Shown here in pieces: positions 53,414 to 61,298 of a stretch of 64,000 nt of DNA (the stretch's first letter is position 1; the number at the start of each line of letters is the position of its first letter). Position numbers and translations under genes: made by a program. The notes below the pieces were generated by a model, which worked only from the letters and a program-made list of their open reading frames with translations, was not told the origin of the DNA and searched no databases. The stretch lies in NCBI RefSeq assembly GCF_042033325.1, contig NZ_CP160095.1. One strand, written 5' to 3'. Source of the stretch: Sneathia sanguinegens (GTDB lineage Bacteria > Fusobacteriota > Fusobacteriia > Fusobacteriales > Leptotrichiaceae).

Positions 53414-54081
53414 AGATATTAAAATTAGAAAATGTAACAAAGAGATATAAAACTAAGGTAGAGAATTTAACAATATTGAGCAATATAAATTTAGAGATTT
53501 CTGAGGGAGATCTTGTTTCAATACAAGGAAAATCAGGGAGTGGTAAAACAACCTTACTTAATTTGATAGGTTTATTGGATACAAAATATGAAGGTAAGAT
53601 AGACTATATAAATCATATTAATGAAAAAAATTTAGAAAAGATTAGAGCGAAAAATGTAGGATTTGTTTTTCAATTTCATTATTTATTGCCAGAATTTACA
53701 GCACTTGAAAATGTAATGTTACCTGCCTTGGCATTGAAAGAAAAAGAAAAAGTTGAAATAGAAAAAAGAGCGAAAGAACTATTAGAAGTAGTAGGTTTAA
53801 AAGATAGACTTAATTTTTATCCGTCAGAATTATCTGGTGGACAAAAGCAAAGGGTAGCTATTGCAAGAGCATTAATTAATCAACCAAAAATAATATTAGC
53901 AGATGAACCAACGGGTAATTTGGATGATGAAAATAGTCAAAAAATAAATAACTTATTTATAAAACTAAATAAGGAAGAAAAACAAACTATAATATTGGTT
54001 ACACATAGTACAGAATTAGCCAATATTGCAGATAAAAAGTACGTATTGCATAATAAAGACTTAATTTTAAAAACAGAGTAG
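53410..54081 (+). CDS. lolD: Lipoprotein-releasing ABC ATPase LolD
   Basis: A 223-residue ATP-binding subunit. Walker A is QGKSGSGKTTLLNLIGLLD, Q-loop GFVFQFHYLLPEFTALENVM, signature LSGGQKQRVAIARALINQP, Walker B ILADEPTGNLDDENS, H-loop VTHSTELA. PEFTALENVMLPALA is typical for LolD. Overlap with the permease gene (ATGA) fixes the partner. It powers lipoprotein release to a LolA-type carrier; one is encoded at 49.5 kb. MacB-type export is a less likely alternative. Confidence 0.9.
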   Translation: MKILKLENVTKRYKTKVENLTILSNINLEISEGDLVSIQGKSGSGKTTLLNLIGLLDTKYEGKIDYINHINEKNLEKIRAKNVGFVFQFHYLLPEFTALENVMLPALALKEKEKVEIEKRAKELLEVVGLKDRLNFYPSELSGGQKQRVAIARALINQPKIILADEPTGNLDDENSQKINNLFIKLNKEEKQTIILVTHSTELANIADKKYVLHNKDLILKTE

Positions 54082-54145
54082 TATTGTAATTTTATATTAT
54101 TAGCATTATAATATATTATATGTGAATGAAAGGAGTGTTATTACT

Positions 54146-54451
54146 ATGAATATAATAGTAAGTGGACAACATCTTAAATTAACAGATGCTTTAAGAGAAT
54201 ATGCAATTATGAAATGCAGAAAAGTTGAAAAATACTTTGATGGTATTAATGAAATTAAACTTAATTTGGCTGTAGATGATACAAAATCTGAAGGGCCAAT
54301 TCACAGTGCGTGTGCAACAATGTATTTAGCAGGTAAAACAATAAGAATTGAAGCTGAAGACAAGAGTCTTTATTCAGCAATTGATGAAATGCTAGATAAA
54401 ATGATAAGACAAGTAAAAAAATATAAAGATATGAAAGCGGACAAAAAATAA
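54146..54451 (+). CDS. hpf: Ribosome hibernation promoting factor, short form
   Basis: A 101-residue protein. The ATG at 54146 has AAAGGAG upstream; a longer frame from 54122 crosses it. MNIIVSGQHLKLTDALREYA, then MKCRKVEKYFD, and IRIEAEDKSLYSAIDEMLDK are the conserved beta-alpha-beta-beta-beta-alpha core of HPF/YfiA. It lacks the C-terminal dimerisation domain of long HPF, so it resembles the E. coli type, which needs a partner (RMF) for 100S ribosomes. It is next to dps, another stationary-phase gene. Confidence 0.92.
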   Translation: MNIIVSGQHLKLTDALREYAIMKCRKVEKYFDGINEIKLNLAVDDTKSEGPIHSACATMYLAGKTIRIEAEDKSLYSAIDEMLDKMIRQVKKYKDMKADKK

Positions 54452-54469
54452 TTAAAATGTAAAATCATC

Positions 54470-54498
54470 TTGACATAATATAGAAAAAGCTTTATACT
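54470..54498 (+). promoter_or_regulatory. Promoter of dps
   Basis: Consensus TTGACA (54470-54475), 17 bases, TATACT (54493-54498). A palindromic operator begins 8 bases after the -10, over the transcription start. Confidence 0.82.
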
Positions 54499-54505
54499 AA
54501 GTTAG

Positions 54506-54529
54506 AATGATTACAAGATTGTAATCATT
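54506..54529 (+). promoter_or_regulatory. PerR/Fur-like operator of dps
   Basis: A perfect inverted repeat AATGATTACAA-GA-TTGTAATCATT (11-bp arms) over the predicted transcription start. Its A/T-rich core (ATTACAA..TTGTAAT) resembles Fur-family boxes, in particular PerR, which controls dps in other bacteria. No T run follows, so a terminator is unlikely. Confidence 0.7.
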
Positions 54530-54555
54530 ACAAATAAATAAAAGGAGATTTTTAT

Positions 54556-54984
54556 ATGGAAAAGACATTAAATTTATTTCTTGCAGATCTTGCAACTTTG
54601 GCTAAAAAAGTTCAAAATTTTCATTGGAATATAAAAGGAAAAAGCTTTTTTTCAATTCATGAACAATTAGATAAAATGTATAGTGATTTAAATGAAGTAG
54701 TAGATGAAGTAGCAGAAAGAATTTTAGCATTAAATGGTAGACCTTTATCTACAATGAAGAGTTATCTTGAAAATTCAAAAATAAATGAAGGTGAAAATAA
54801 GGATATAACTATTGATGAAGCTTTGAAAAAGTTAATAGAAGATTATCAATATATCGTAGATGAAGCTAAACAAGTTAAAATAAAAGCAGATGAAAGTGAT
54901 GACTTTGGAACTTCAGCTATGATGGATGAATACATAATAAGATATGAAAAATTATTATGGATGTTAAGAAGTATAGAATATTAA
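54556..54984 (+). CDS. dps: DNA-protecting ferritin-like protein Dps
   Basis: A 142-residue ferroxidase that forms 12-subunit cages storing iron and consuming peroxide. VQNFHWNIKGKSFFSIHEQL, then DKMYSDLNEVVDEVAERILA holds the inter-subunit ferroxidase ligands (His, Asp, Glu). Length fits short Dps without a DNA-binding tail. AAGGAG precedes the ATG. Regulation by an oxidative-stress regulator is suggested by the operator in the promoter. Ends at a bidirectional terminator against the SDR gene. Confidence 0.95.
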   Translation: MEKTLNLFLADLATLAKKVQNFHWNIKGKSFFSIHEQLDKMYSDLNEVVDEVAERILALNGRPLSTMKSYLENSKINEGENKDITIDEALKKLIEDYQYIVDEAKQVKIKADESDDFGTSAMMDEYIIRYEKLLWMLRSIEY

Positions 54985-54986
54985 AA

Positions 54987-55018
54987 ATAATAGGTCTCAA
55001 ATTTTGAGACCTATTTTA
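54987..55018. terminator. Bidirectional terminator between dps and SDR gene
   Basis: AATAGGTCTCAAA and TTTTGAGACCTATT form a nearly perfect stem with A- and T-rich flanks. Confidence 0.88.
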
Positions 55019-55784
55019 TTTTCATAATCTTATTTGTAATAGCTGAAATTAATTTATTAGGAATAAAAGGAATAATTTTAATTGCAATATAATTAAGAAC
55101 ACCAGGTATTATCAGTTCTTTATTTTTCAATAAACCATAATATGCTGTAATAGCTACATCTTTTGCCTGCATAGAAAAAATATTTGAAAATATTTTAGGC
55201 TTTTTAATAAAATCTTTTGTAAAATTAGTCTTTGTTGGACCCGGACAAAGACAACAAATTCGTATATTCTTCTTTTTTCTCATTTCATATCTTAATGCCC
55301 TTGTGAAAGATAAAGTATAAGCCTTTGTTGCATAATAAACAGCCATTAAAGGGCCTGGCATAAAGCCGGCTATAGAAGCTACATTCAATAAGTATATAGG
55401 GTCAGTACTTTCTTTAGTTTCATTAAGAAAAAAATGACATAGTTTTGTAAGAGCGATATTGTTAAGTTTAATCATATTTTCTGCTTTTTCTATGTCGGAA
55501 AGTATGAATGAATTTAAATCGCCAAAGCCAGCATTATTAATTAAACAATATAGTTGTTTGCCTTGTATCTTTTCTTTTATTTTTTCAATATTAAAGTTAT
55601 TAGCTAAGTCCATTTCTAAAATATCAATAGTAGCTAATTTGTTTTCAAGTAGCATTTTTGTTCTTTTTAAATTATCTAAATTACTTGAAATTAAAAGTAA
55701 TTGTATATTTTCACAGGAAAATAATTTAGCAAGTTCTAAACCAATTCCACTTGTTGCACCGGTTATAATACATAATTTTTTCAT
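55011..55784 (-). CDS. Short-chain dehydrogenase/reductase
   Basis: A 257-residue SDR. Start at 55784 with GAGGTG upstream on the minus strand; an ATG four codons earlier is inside that site. The NAD(P) motif TGATSGIGLELAKLF, NNAG, the catalytic Ser in NVASIAGF and YYATKAYTLSFTRALRYE (Tyr-x3-Lys) are present; PGPTKTNF follows. It resembles the DltE/YqjQ-type SDRs; substrate unknown. Monocistronic, its stop codon beside a bidirectional terminator. Confidence 0.88.
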   Translation of the reverse strand: MKKLCIITGATSGIGLELAKLFSCENIQLLLISSNLDNLKRTKMLLENKLATIDILEMDLANNFNIEKIKEKIQGKQLYCLINNAGFGDLNSFILSDIEKAENMIKLNNIALTKLCHFFLNETKESTDPIYLLNVASIAGFMPGPLMAVYYATKAYTLSFTRALRYEMRKKKNIRICCLCPGPTKTNFTKDFIKKPKIFSNIFSMQAKDVAITAYYGLLKNKELIIPGVLNYIAIKIIPFIPNKLISAITNKIMKIK

Positions 55785-55844
55785 AAAACACCTCATATAA
55801 ATTATAATATTTTTTTTAAAAAAAGTAAAAAATAAAAAAAACTA

Positions 55845-55873
55845 TTGAATTATATAAGAAAAAATTATATAAT
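55845..55873 (+). promoter_or_regulatory. Promoter of sepF
   Basis: TTGAAT (55845-55850), 17 bases, TATAAT (55868-55873); sepF starts 29 bases on. Confidence 0.7.
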
Positions 55874-55901
55874 GAAAAAAATGGCGTTGGAGGAAAAGAA
55901 A

Positions 55902-56222
55902 ATGGGTATGTTGGATTTTTTAAAAAATAATAATGAAGAAGAACAAACTAATACAACTGAAATCAATAATGAAGATATTTTATATAATGGAGTTAGTATT
56001 TTAAAACCAAAATCATATAGTGAAGATTCAAAAAAAATAGCTGAAATGATAAAGGACAATAATTTAGTTGCGTTTAGTTTAGAAAATATGTCAAGAGAAG
56101 ACGGACAAAGATTAATAGACTACTTAAGTGGAGCAACATTTGTTTTAGGTGGAACAGTTATTGAAATAACAGACAAAGTATTTGCATCAGTACCAAAAGG
56201 TGTAACTGTAAGAAATAGCTAA
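55902..56222 (+). CDS. sepF: Cell division protein SepF
   Basis: A 106-residue protein. Start at 55902 with GGAGG upstream; further upstream ATG codons lie in the promoter. MGMLDFLKNN is an amphipathic membrane-binding helix; after an acidic linker (about 12-30) comes the SepF core: ILKPKSYSEDSKKIAEMIKD, NMSREDGQRLIDYLSGATF, VLGGTVIEITDKVFASVPKG. SepF tethers and curves FtsZ filaments and occurs in Firmicutes, Actinobacteria, Cyanobacteria and Fusobacteria, but not in Proteobacteria. Its own promoter and terminator bracket it. Confidence 0.93.
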   Translation: MGMLDFLKNNNEEEQTNTTEINNEDILYNGVSILKPKSYSEDSKKIAEMIKDNNLVAFSLENMSREDGQRLIDYLSGATFVLGGTVIEITDKVFASVPKGVTVRNS

Positions 56223-56238
56223 ATTAATTATATTGAAG

Positions 56239-56260
56239 TGGAGCATAAGCTCCATTTTTT
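56239..56260 (+). terminator. Terminator after sepF
   Basis: TGGAGC and GCTCCA with an ATAA loop, followed by six T residues. Confidence 0.88.
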
Positions 56261-56294
56261 GCTATATACTTGAGTATCTTTTTTTTTAAAATAA

Positions 56295-56303
56295 TGATAT
56301 AAT
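56295..56303 (+). promoter_or_regulatory. Extended -10 promoter of obg operon
   Basis: TGATATAAT, TGn plus consensus -10, 35 bases before obg. No good -35 at 17 bases. Confidence 0.5.
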
Positions 56304-56337
56304 GAAAAGGTTAGAAAAAATAAATAGTGAGGTATAT

Positions 56338-57597
56338 ATGTTTATAGATGAAAGTGTAATAACAGTTAAATCTGGTGATGGAGGAGATGGAGCAGCGACT
56401 TTTAGAAGAGAAAAATTCGTGCAATTCGGAGGACCAGATGGTGGAGATGGTGGAAAAGGTGGTTCAATTATTTTTTTCGCAGATCCAAATATGAATACTT
56501 TATTAAATTTCAAAACAATAAAAAGAATAGAAGCAAAAAATGGTGGTAAAGGAAGTGGAGCTAAATGCTCTGGTAAAAATGGTGAAGATGTAATAATACA
56601 TGTCCCAGTTGGAACTATGATAAGAGATTATGAAACAAATAAGCTTCTTTTAGATATGAAGAAAAAGAATGAAAGTGTTGTATTTCTTAAAGGTGGAGAT
56701 GGAGGAAGAGGTAATGTCCACTTTAAAAATTCAATAAGAAAAGCACCTAGAATTTCTGAAAGTGGAAAGTCTGGTATAGAATTAAAAATAAAACTAGAAT
56801 TGAAATTATTAGCAGATGTAGCTTTAGTTGGTTATCCAAGTGTAGGAAAATCTTCCCTTATTAATAAAGTATCAAATGCTAATTCAAAAGTAGCAGGTTA
56901 TCATTTTACAACTTTAAAACCTAAATTGGGAATAGTAAAAGTTGACGAAGATAGTTCTTTTGTTATTGCTGATATACCAGGTCTTATTGAAGGAGCACAT
57001 AAGGGTATAGGTTTAGGTGATAAATTCTTAAAACATATAGAAAGATGTAAATTAATAATACATATAGTTGATATTTCAGAATTAGAAGGAAGAAAAGCTA
57101 TAGATGATTATAAAAAAATAAATGAAGAATTAAAAAATTATAGTGAAAAATTAGCTGCAAAAAAACAGATAGTAGTTTTAAATAAAATAGATGTACTATA
57201 TGACAAAACGAAGATACAAGACTTTGAGAAAGCTATAGGACATAAGGTAGAGAAAATTTCTGTGCTAACTAATGAAGGTGTAGCAGAATTAATGAGAAAA
57301 GCTTATGACTTATTAAAAGATATAGAAGATGAGGAAATAGAAGAAGTAACGGCTTTAGAAGAAATAATTCCAAATAAAGAAGATTGGATAATAAAGAAAA
57401 TTGAAGAAAATGCCTATGAATTATCTGGGCAAGTTGTAGATAATGTATTAAATAAATATGTTTTCTTAGGTGATGATGGTATTATACAATTTTTACAAAT
57501 TATGCGACATATAGGTATGGAAGAAAAGCTTGAAGAGGCTGGTGTAAAAAGAGGAGATACCATAATCATAGAAGGATATGAATTTGAATATGTATAA
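56338..57597 (+). CDS. obg: GTPase Obg/CgtA
   Basis: A 419-residue ribosome-assembly GTPase. Start at ATG 56338 with GAGGT upstream (an ATG at 56302 lies in the promoter). The glycine-rich Obg fold starts FIDESVITVKSGDGGDGAAT; the G domain has GYPSVGKSSLINKVSNA, DIPGLIEGAHKGIGLG and LNKID; the C-terminal OCT domain (about 340-419) has VVDNVLNKYVFLGDDGIIQF. It senses GTP/ppGpp and assists 50S maturation. Overlaps miaA by 8 bases. Confidence 0.96.
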   Translation: MFIDESVITVKSGDGGDGAATFRREKFVQFGGPDGGDGGKGGSIIFFADPNMNTLLNFKTIKRIEAKNGGKGSGAKCSGKNGEDVIIHVPVGTMIRDYETNKLLLDMKKKNESVVFLKGGDGGRGNVHFKNSIRKAPRISESGKSGIELKIKLELKLLADVALVGYPSVGKSSLINKVSNANSKVAGYHFTTLKPKLGIVKVDEDSSFVIADIPGLIEGAHKGIGLGDKFLKHIERCKLIIHIVDISELEGRKAIDDYKKINEELKNYSEKLAAKKQIVVLNKIDVLYDKTKIQDFEKAIGHKVEKISVLTNEGVAELMRKAYDLLKDIEDEEIEEVTALEEIIPNKEDWIIKKIEENAYELSGQVVDNVLNKYVFLGDDGIIQFLQIMRHIGMEEKLEEAGVKRGDTIIIEGYEFEYV

Positions 57598-58444
57598 TGC
57601 AATAGTTATAGCAGGACCAACTGCTGTTGGTAAAACAGAATTATCAATTAAATTAGCAAAGTTTTTAAATGCACAAATAATATCTTCAGATGCATCACAA
57701 GTGTATAAAGGACTTGATATAGGAACAGCTAAAATAAGGGAAGTAGAAAAACAAGGAGTTATACATCATTTAATTGATATTGTTGAACCAAATGAAGAAT
57801 ATAATGCAGGGCTATTCTATAAACAAGCAAATGAAATTTTAAATAAAAATAAAGATAAGATTTTTTTGATAGTTGGAGGAACAGGTCTATATATAGATGC
57901 ATTGGTAGAAGGCTTAGCACAGCTTCCTGAAATAGATAGAAAAAAAAGAAAAGAATTAGAAGAAAAAAGTCTTGAAGAATTACAAGAAATGCTAACGATA
58001 GAAGAAAAAAATAGCATTGATATAAAAAATAAAATTAGAGTTATAAGGAAAATAGAATTAAGAGGCTTAAATTTAAATAAGGTTAAAGCTAATGATAGAA
58101 AGTTTCTTAAAATTTTTTTGGAAAGAGATAGAAAAAATTTATACAATAGAATAAATTATAGAGTTGATTGTATGATTAAAGAGGGTCTTTTAGATGAAGC
58201 CAAAAAGATATATAATAGATATGGGAATATAAATATAAAAAGTATAGGATACAAGGAATTATTTGAATACTTCGAGGAAAAAATTAGCTTAGAAGAAGCA
58301 ATAGAAAAAATAAAAATAGCAAGTAGAAGATATGCAAAAAGACAATTTACTTGGTTTAGAGACAAAGGCTATATTAGATATAATATGGATAATAAAAAGA
58401 TAGATGATATAATAGAAGATATTAGGAGGAACTATGGAAATTAA
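57590..58444 (+). CDS. miaA: tRNA dimethylallyltransferase MiaA
   Basis: A 284-residue enzyme that prenylates A37 of tRNAs reading UNN codons. P-loop AIVIAGPTAVGKTELSIKLA, DASQVYKGLDIGTAKI, HHLIDIVEP and VGGTGLYIDALVEG are present; ASRRYAKRQFTWFRDK is the C-terminal signature. The start may be the ATG at 57590 (overlap with obg) or at 57578; neither has a clean ribosome site. Its end overlaps the second EIIA gene by 11 bases. With tgt it is a second anticodon-loop modification gene here. Confidence 0.94.
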   Translation: MYNAIVIAGPTAVGKTELSIKLAKFLNAQIISSDASQVYKGLDIGTAKIREVEKQGVIHHLIDIVEPNEEYNAGLFYKQANEILNKNKDKIFLIVGGTGLYIDALVEGLAQLPEIDRKKRKELEEKSLEELQEMLTIEEKNSIDIKNKIRVIRKIELRGLNLNKVKANDRKFLKIFLERDRKNLYNRINYRVDCMIKEGLLDEAKKIYNRYGNINIKSIGYKELFEYFEEKISLEEAIEKIKIASRRYAKRQFTWFRDKGYIRYNMDNKKIDDIIEDIRRNYGN

Positions 58445-58892
58445 AAATTATTTATCAGATGAAAGAGTAATATTTGGTATAAAGGCAACAAGCAAGGAAG
58501 ACATTATAAAAGAATTAGCAAGTTATTTTTTAAATGATAATACTGTTATAGAAAAACAAGATTTTGATACTTTATTAGAAGCTCTATATGAAAGAGAAAA
58601 TTTATCATCAACAGGCATGCAAGATGGAATTGCAATACCACATGCTAAATCAACAGTAGTAAAAAAAGTTGCTATGTTAGTAGCAATTGATAAGCAAGGA
58701 AAAGATTTTGCATCTTTAGATGATGAAAAATCTAAGGTATTCTTTCTTGTAGTAGCACCTGAAGCAACAAAAAGAGAACATTTGGATATATTAACAACTA
58801 TATCAAAATTATCATTTGAAGAAGAAAAATTAAATAATATTATAAACACTAATGATGCGAAAGAAGTTATTAAAATATTGGAAAGTTTATAA
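58434..58892 (+). CDS. PTS EIIA domain protein (second paralogue)
   Basis: A 152-residue stand-alone EIIA of the fructose/PtsN family, paralogous to the protein at 50582. LYERENLSSTGMQDGIAIPH has the phosphoryl-accepting His at the end, followed by AKSTVVKKVAMLVAI; FFLVVAPEATKREHLDILTT is the core. AGGAGG lies 6 bases before the ATG. The EIIB/EIIC parts are missing here too. Operon with obg, miaA and udk. It may regulate metabolism through protein contacts or phosphorylate a distant EIIB. Confidence 0.87.
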   Translation: MEIKNYLSDERVIFGIKATSKEDIIKELASYFLNDNTVIEKQDFDTLLEALYERENLSSTGMQDGIAIPHAKSTVVKKVAMLVAIDKQGKDFASLDDEKSKVFFLVVAPEATKREHLDILTTISKLSFEEEKLNNIINTNDAKEVIKILESL

Positions 58893-58905
58893 GGAGTTGT
58901 AAAAA

Positions 58906-59529
58906 GTGGATAGAATAATAATAGGAATAGCAGGAGGTACAGGTTCAGGTAAGACAAGTGTTGCTAATTTAATAGTTGAAGATTTAGAAAAATTTGGTTC
59001 AAGTGTTGCTTTACTTGAACAAGACTCGTATTACAAAGATCATTTAGAATTAACTTATGAACAAAGAAGAAAATTAAATTATGACCATCCAGATGCAATA
59101 GATTTTGAACTTTTAATAAAACATATAAAAGCTCTTAAAAATGGTGAAGATATCGATAAGCCAAAATATGATTTTACAAAACATAAGAGAATGGAAGAAA
59201 AAGAACATATAACATCAAAACCAATAATAATAGTTGAAGGTATTCTAATATTGACTTTGGCAAAAATAAGAGATTTATTTGATGTTAAGATTTTTGTTGA
59301 TACAGATGATGATATTAGATTATTAAGAAGAATTGAAAGAGATATGAATGAGCGTGGAAGAAGCTTTGATAATATCAAAGAACAATATATTAAAACTGTT
59401 AAACCTATGCATTTAGAATTTGTAGAACCAGCTAAAAGATATGCAGATATAATAATACCTAGAGGTAAATCAAATAAAGTTGGTATAAAAATGGTTACAA
59501 GTAGACTTAAATATTTAATAAAAAAATGA
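58906..59529 (+). CDS. udk: Uridine/cytidine kinase
   Basis: A 207-residue salvage kinase phosphorylating uridine and cytidine. Starts at GTG 58906 with AAGGAG upstream. IIGIAGGTGSGKTSVANLIV is the P loop; EQDSYYKDHLELTYEQRRKL then NYDHPDAIDFELL, and YDFTKHKR are family motifs; FVDTDDDIRLLRRIERDMNE GR-type lid follows. The stop is a TGA. It complements pyrH in keeping pyrimidine nucleotides supplied. 7 bases separate it from an unknown gene. Confidence 0.95.
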   Translation: MDRIIIGIAGGTGSGKTSVANLIVEDLEKFGSSVALLEQDSYYKDHLELTYEQRRKLNYDHPDAIDFELLIKHIKALKNGEDIDKPKYDFTKHKRMEEKEHITSKPIIIVEGILILTLAKIRDLFDVKIFVDTDDDIRLLRRIERDMNERGRSFDNIKEQYIKTVKPMHLEFVEPAKRYADIIIPRGKSNKVGIKMVTSRLKYLIKK

Positions 59530-59536
59530 GGCAAAA

Positions 59537-60268
59537 ATGAATGAGATAAAATATGAATTTACTACAGACTATGGTAAATTTGAAATGGTTGAAAAAGCAA
59601 AATTTGATAAGAATAAAGCTTATCCTTTATTTTTATCAAAAAAATTAAAGACAATAGAATCAGAAGAAAATGAAGTACAAATTTTATCATATCCTTTGCC
59701 AGTTTTAAAAACAAAATCTAAAGAATTAATAGAAAAATTAAAACATATTTGGGATGAAGGATATAAGGATTTTTTAAGCGACATAGATGGAGTATCTAAT
59801 TATTCTAATTTATATGAATACAAGGGAGAATATTATCTAGTTCTTAGAAATTCTGAATTTAAAATTCAAGATGAATGCAATTTAGTCTTATTCGAAAAAG
59901 GTGTTAATTCTTTTGAAGAATTAGGGACTATGGAAATAACTGATAAAATAGCAGAAGATATTTTGGAATTAGATCAAAATTTACAAAGTTGTGGCTCTAT
60001 AGATTTAATTTTAGAATTAATGGAAGAAAATACAGATATGTGTAAATATATTAATTTTATTAAAAAGAATATTAAAGAAGAAGATATGGATAAATGTTTT
60101 TTCTTTGATGAATATATTTATCAATTATTTTCACAAAAATATATGGAAGTTTTAAATGATGTTGCTTGCTATAAGCATGATGGTTATGGCTTAAAAGGTA
60201 TAGAAAGATTTGTTAATTTTGCGATGAAGGGTGAGTATCATGATGAATGTAAATGTTGTAACGTTTGA
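59537..60268 (+). CDS. Hypothetical cytosolic protein
   Basis: A 243-residue protein with no signal peptide or membrane helix, acidic throughout. There is an early DYGKFEMVEKAKFDKNKAYP, a two-strand middle (LYEYKGEYYLVLRNSEFKI) and a Cys-rich end with CKCC near the C terminus. I do not recognise a family. It lies between udk (7 bases upstream) and a HAD phosphatase (overlap of about 29 bases), so it is in the same transcript; nucleotide metabolism is a possible context but no function is claimed. Confidence 0.75.
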   Translation: MNEIKYEFTTDYGKFEMVEKAKFDKNKAYPLFLSKKLKTIESEENEVQILSYPLPVLKTKSKELIEKLKHIWDEGYKDFLSDIDGVSNYSNLYEYKGEYYLVLRNSEFKIQDECNLVLFEKGVNSFEELGTMEITDKIAEDILELDQNLQSCGSIDLILELMEENTDMCKYINFIKKNIKEEDMDKCFFFDEYIYQLFSQKYMEVLNDVACYKHDGYGLKGIERFVNFAMKGEYHDECKCCNV

Positions 60269-60884
60269 TTTAGATGGTACATTAGTTAATACTTTGCCTG
60301 CAATAGCAAAAGCATTTAATGAAATTTTAAAAAAATATTCATATAAGACTTTTGAAGAAGAAAAATATATGGATTTTATTGGCAAGGGTTTTGGAGTCGT
60401 TTTTGATAAAATTAAAATAATAAGAAATATAAAAGAAGAAAAAGAGCAATTTTTAGCAGAAGTTAGATCTTACTATAATGAAAACTATTATAAAGGTATT
60501 TATTTGTATGAAGGTATACCGGAATTATTAGATTATTTACAAAAAAAAGGCAAAATTTTGGCTATTATTACTAATAAAGATCAGATAGCGACTTTAAAAC
60601 ATGTGAAGACAATTTTATCAAAATGGAAATTCAAGTATATTTATGGTAATCCTGAAGATAAGTCTTATCCAGCTAAGCCTAATCCTTATGCAATAAATGA
60701 AATTTTAAAAGATGGCTATAAAAAAGATGAAATAGTGCATATAGGTGATATGAAAGTAGATTACGACATGGCAAAAAATGCAGGTATAAAGCAAATTCAT
60801 TGTAAATATGGTTATGAAAAAAAAGCAAGTATATATGAAAATAGTGTTGCTTGTGCAAAAGAAATAATGGAATTGATAAAATGA
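60240..60884 (+). CDS. HAD-family phosphatase (phosphoglycolate phosphatase-like)
   Basis: A 214-residue HAD hydrolase. Start at ATG 60240 with AGGGTGAG upstream. VTFDLDGTLVNTLPAIAKAF has the nucleophile Asp and the acid/base Asp; IITNKDQIATLKH is motif II; the Lys is in SYPAKPNPYAINE; HIGDMKVDYDMAKNAGI is motif IV. The helical cap between motifs I and II is of the C1 type used by Gph and beta-phosphoglucomutase. Substrate unknown. Its TGA overlaps the start of the HD gene. Confidence 0.9.
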   Translation: MMNVNVVTFDLDGTLVNTLPAIAKAFNEILKKYSYKTFEEEKYMDFIGKGFGVVFDKIKIIRNIKEEKEQFLAEVRSYYNENYYKGIYLYEGIPELLDYLQKKGKILAIITNKDQIATLKHVKTILSKWKFKYIYGNPEDKSYPAKPNPYAINEILKDGYKKDEIVHIGDMKVDYDMAKNAGIKQIHCKYGYEKKASIYENSVACAKEIMELIK

Positions 60885-61297
60885 TAAGATATGCAATTAG
60901 AAAATTTTGTGATTATTACTTTAGAAAAATTGATAAGCTTTTGGAATTAGAGATTAGTGAACTTTTGTCTACTAAAGAAAAAGAAATTTTTAATAAAATG
61001 GACTATTATGATAAATGGCATGGTATGGAAGTTTATAAGAAAATGAAAGATAAAACTTCAGATGAACTTTATTTGAAATTTAGTTTATTACATGATTGCG
61101 GGAAACATAGGGCAAGTTTTTTATTAAGAGTTTTGACAAAATTAAATTTTAAAACTCGTTTAAAAGAACATCCAAAAATAGGGTATTTAATGTTAAAAGA
61201 TATTAATAAAGAAGTTGCTGAGTTAATTTTACATCATCATGATAAAAATACAAAAGGGCTTTTAAAAATATTTCAAGACTGTGACGATAGGAGTTAG
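60881..61297 (+). CDS. HD-domain metal-dependent phosphohydrolase
   Basis: A 138-residue protein whose ATG overlaps the HAD stop (ATGA). The HD core is KWHGMEVYKKM, FSLLHDCGKHRASF and ILHHHDKN: the H...HD...H/D ligands of a metal centre. There are no other domains. Substrate unknown; small HD proteins often act on nucleotides, which would fit the udk neighbourhood. It overlaps the frame of rluD slightly upstream of the latter's start. Confidence 0.85.
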   Translation: MIRYAIRKFCDYYFRKIDKLLELEISELLSTKEKEIFNKMDYYDKWHGMEVYKKMKDKTSDELYLKFSLLHDCGKHRASFLLRVLTKLNFKTRLKEHPKIGYLMLKDINKEVAELILHHHDKNTKGLLKIFQDCDDRS

Positions 61298-61298
61298 C

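Noticed and set aside
54506..54529. Palindrome before dps as a terminator for hpf
   Set aside because: It lies after the dps -10 element and has no following T run.
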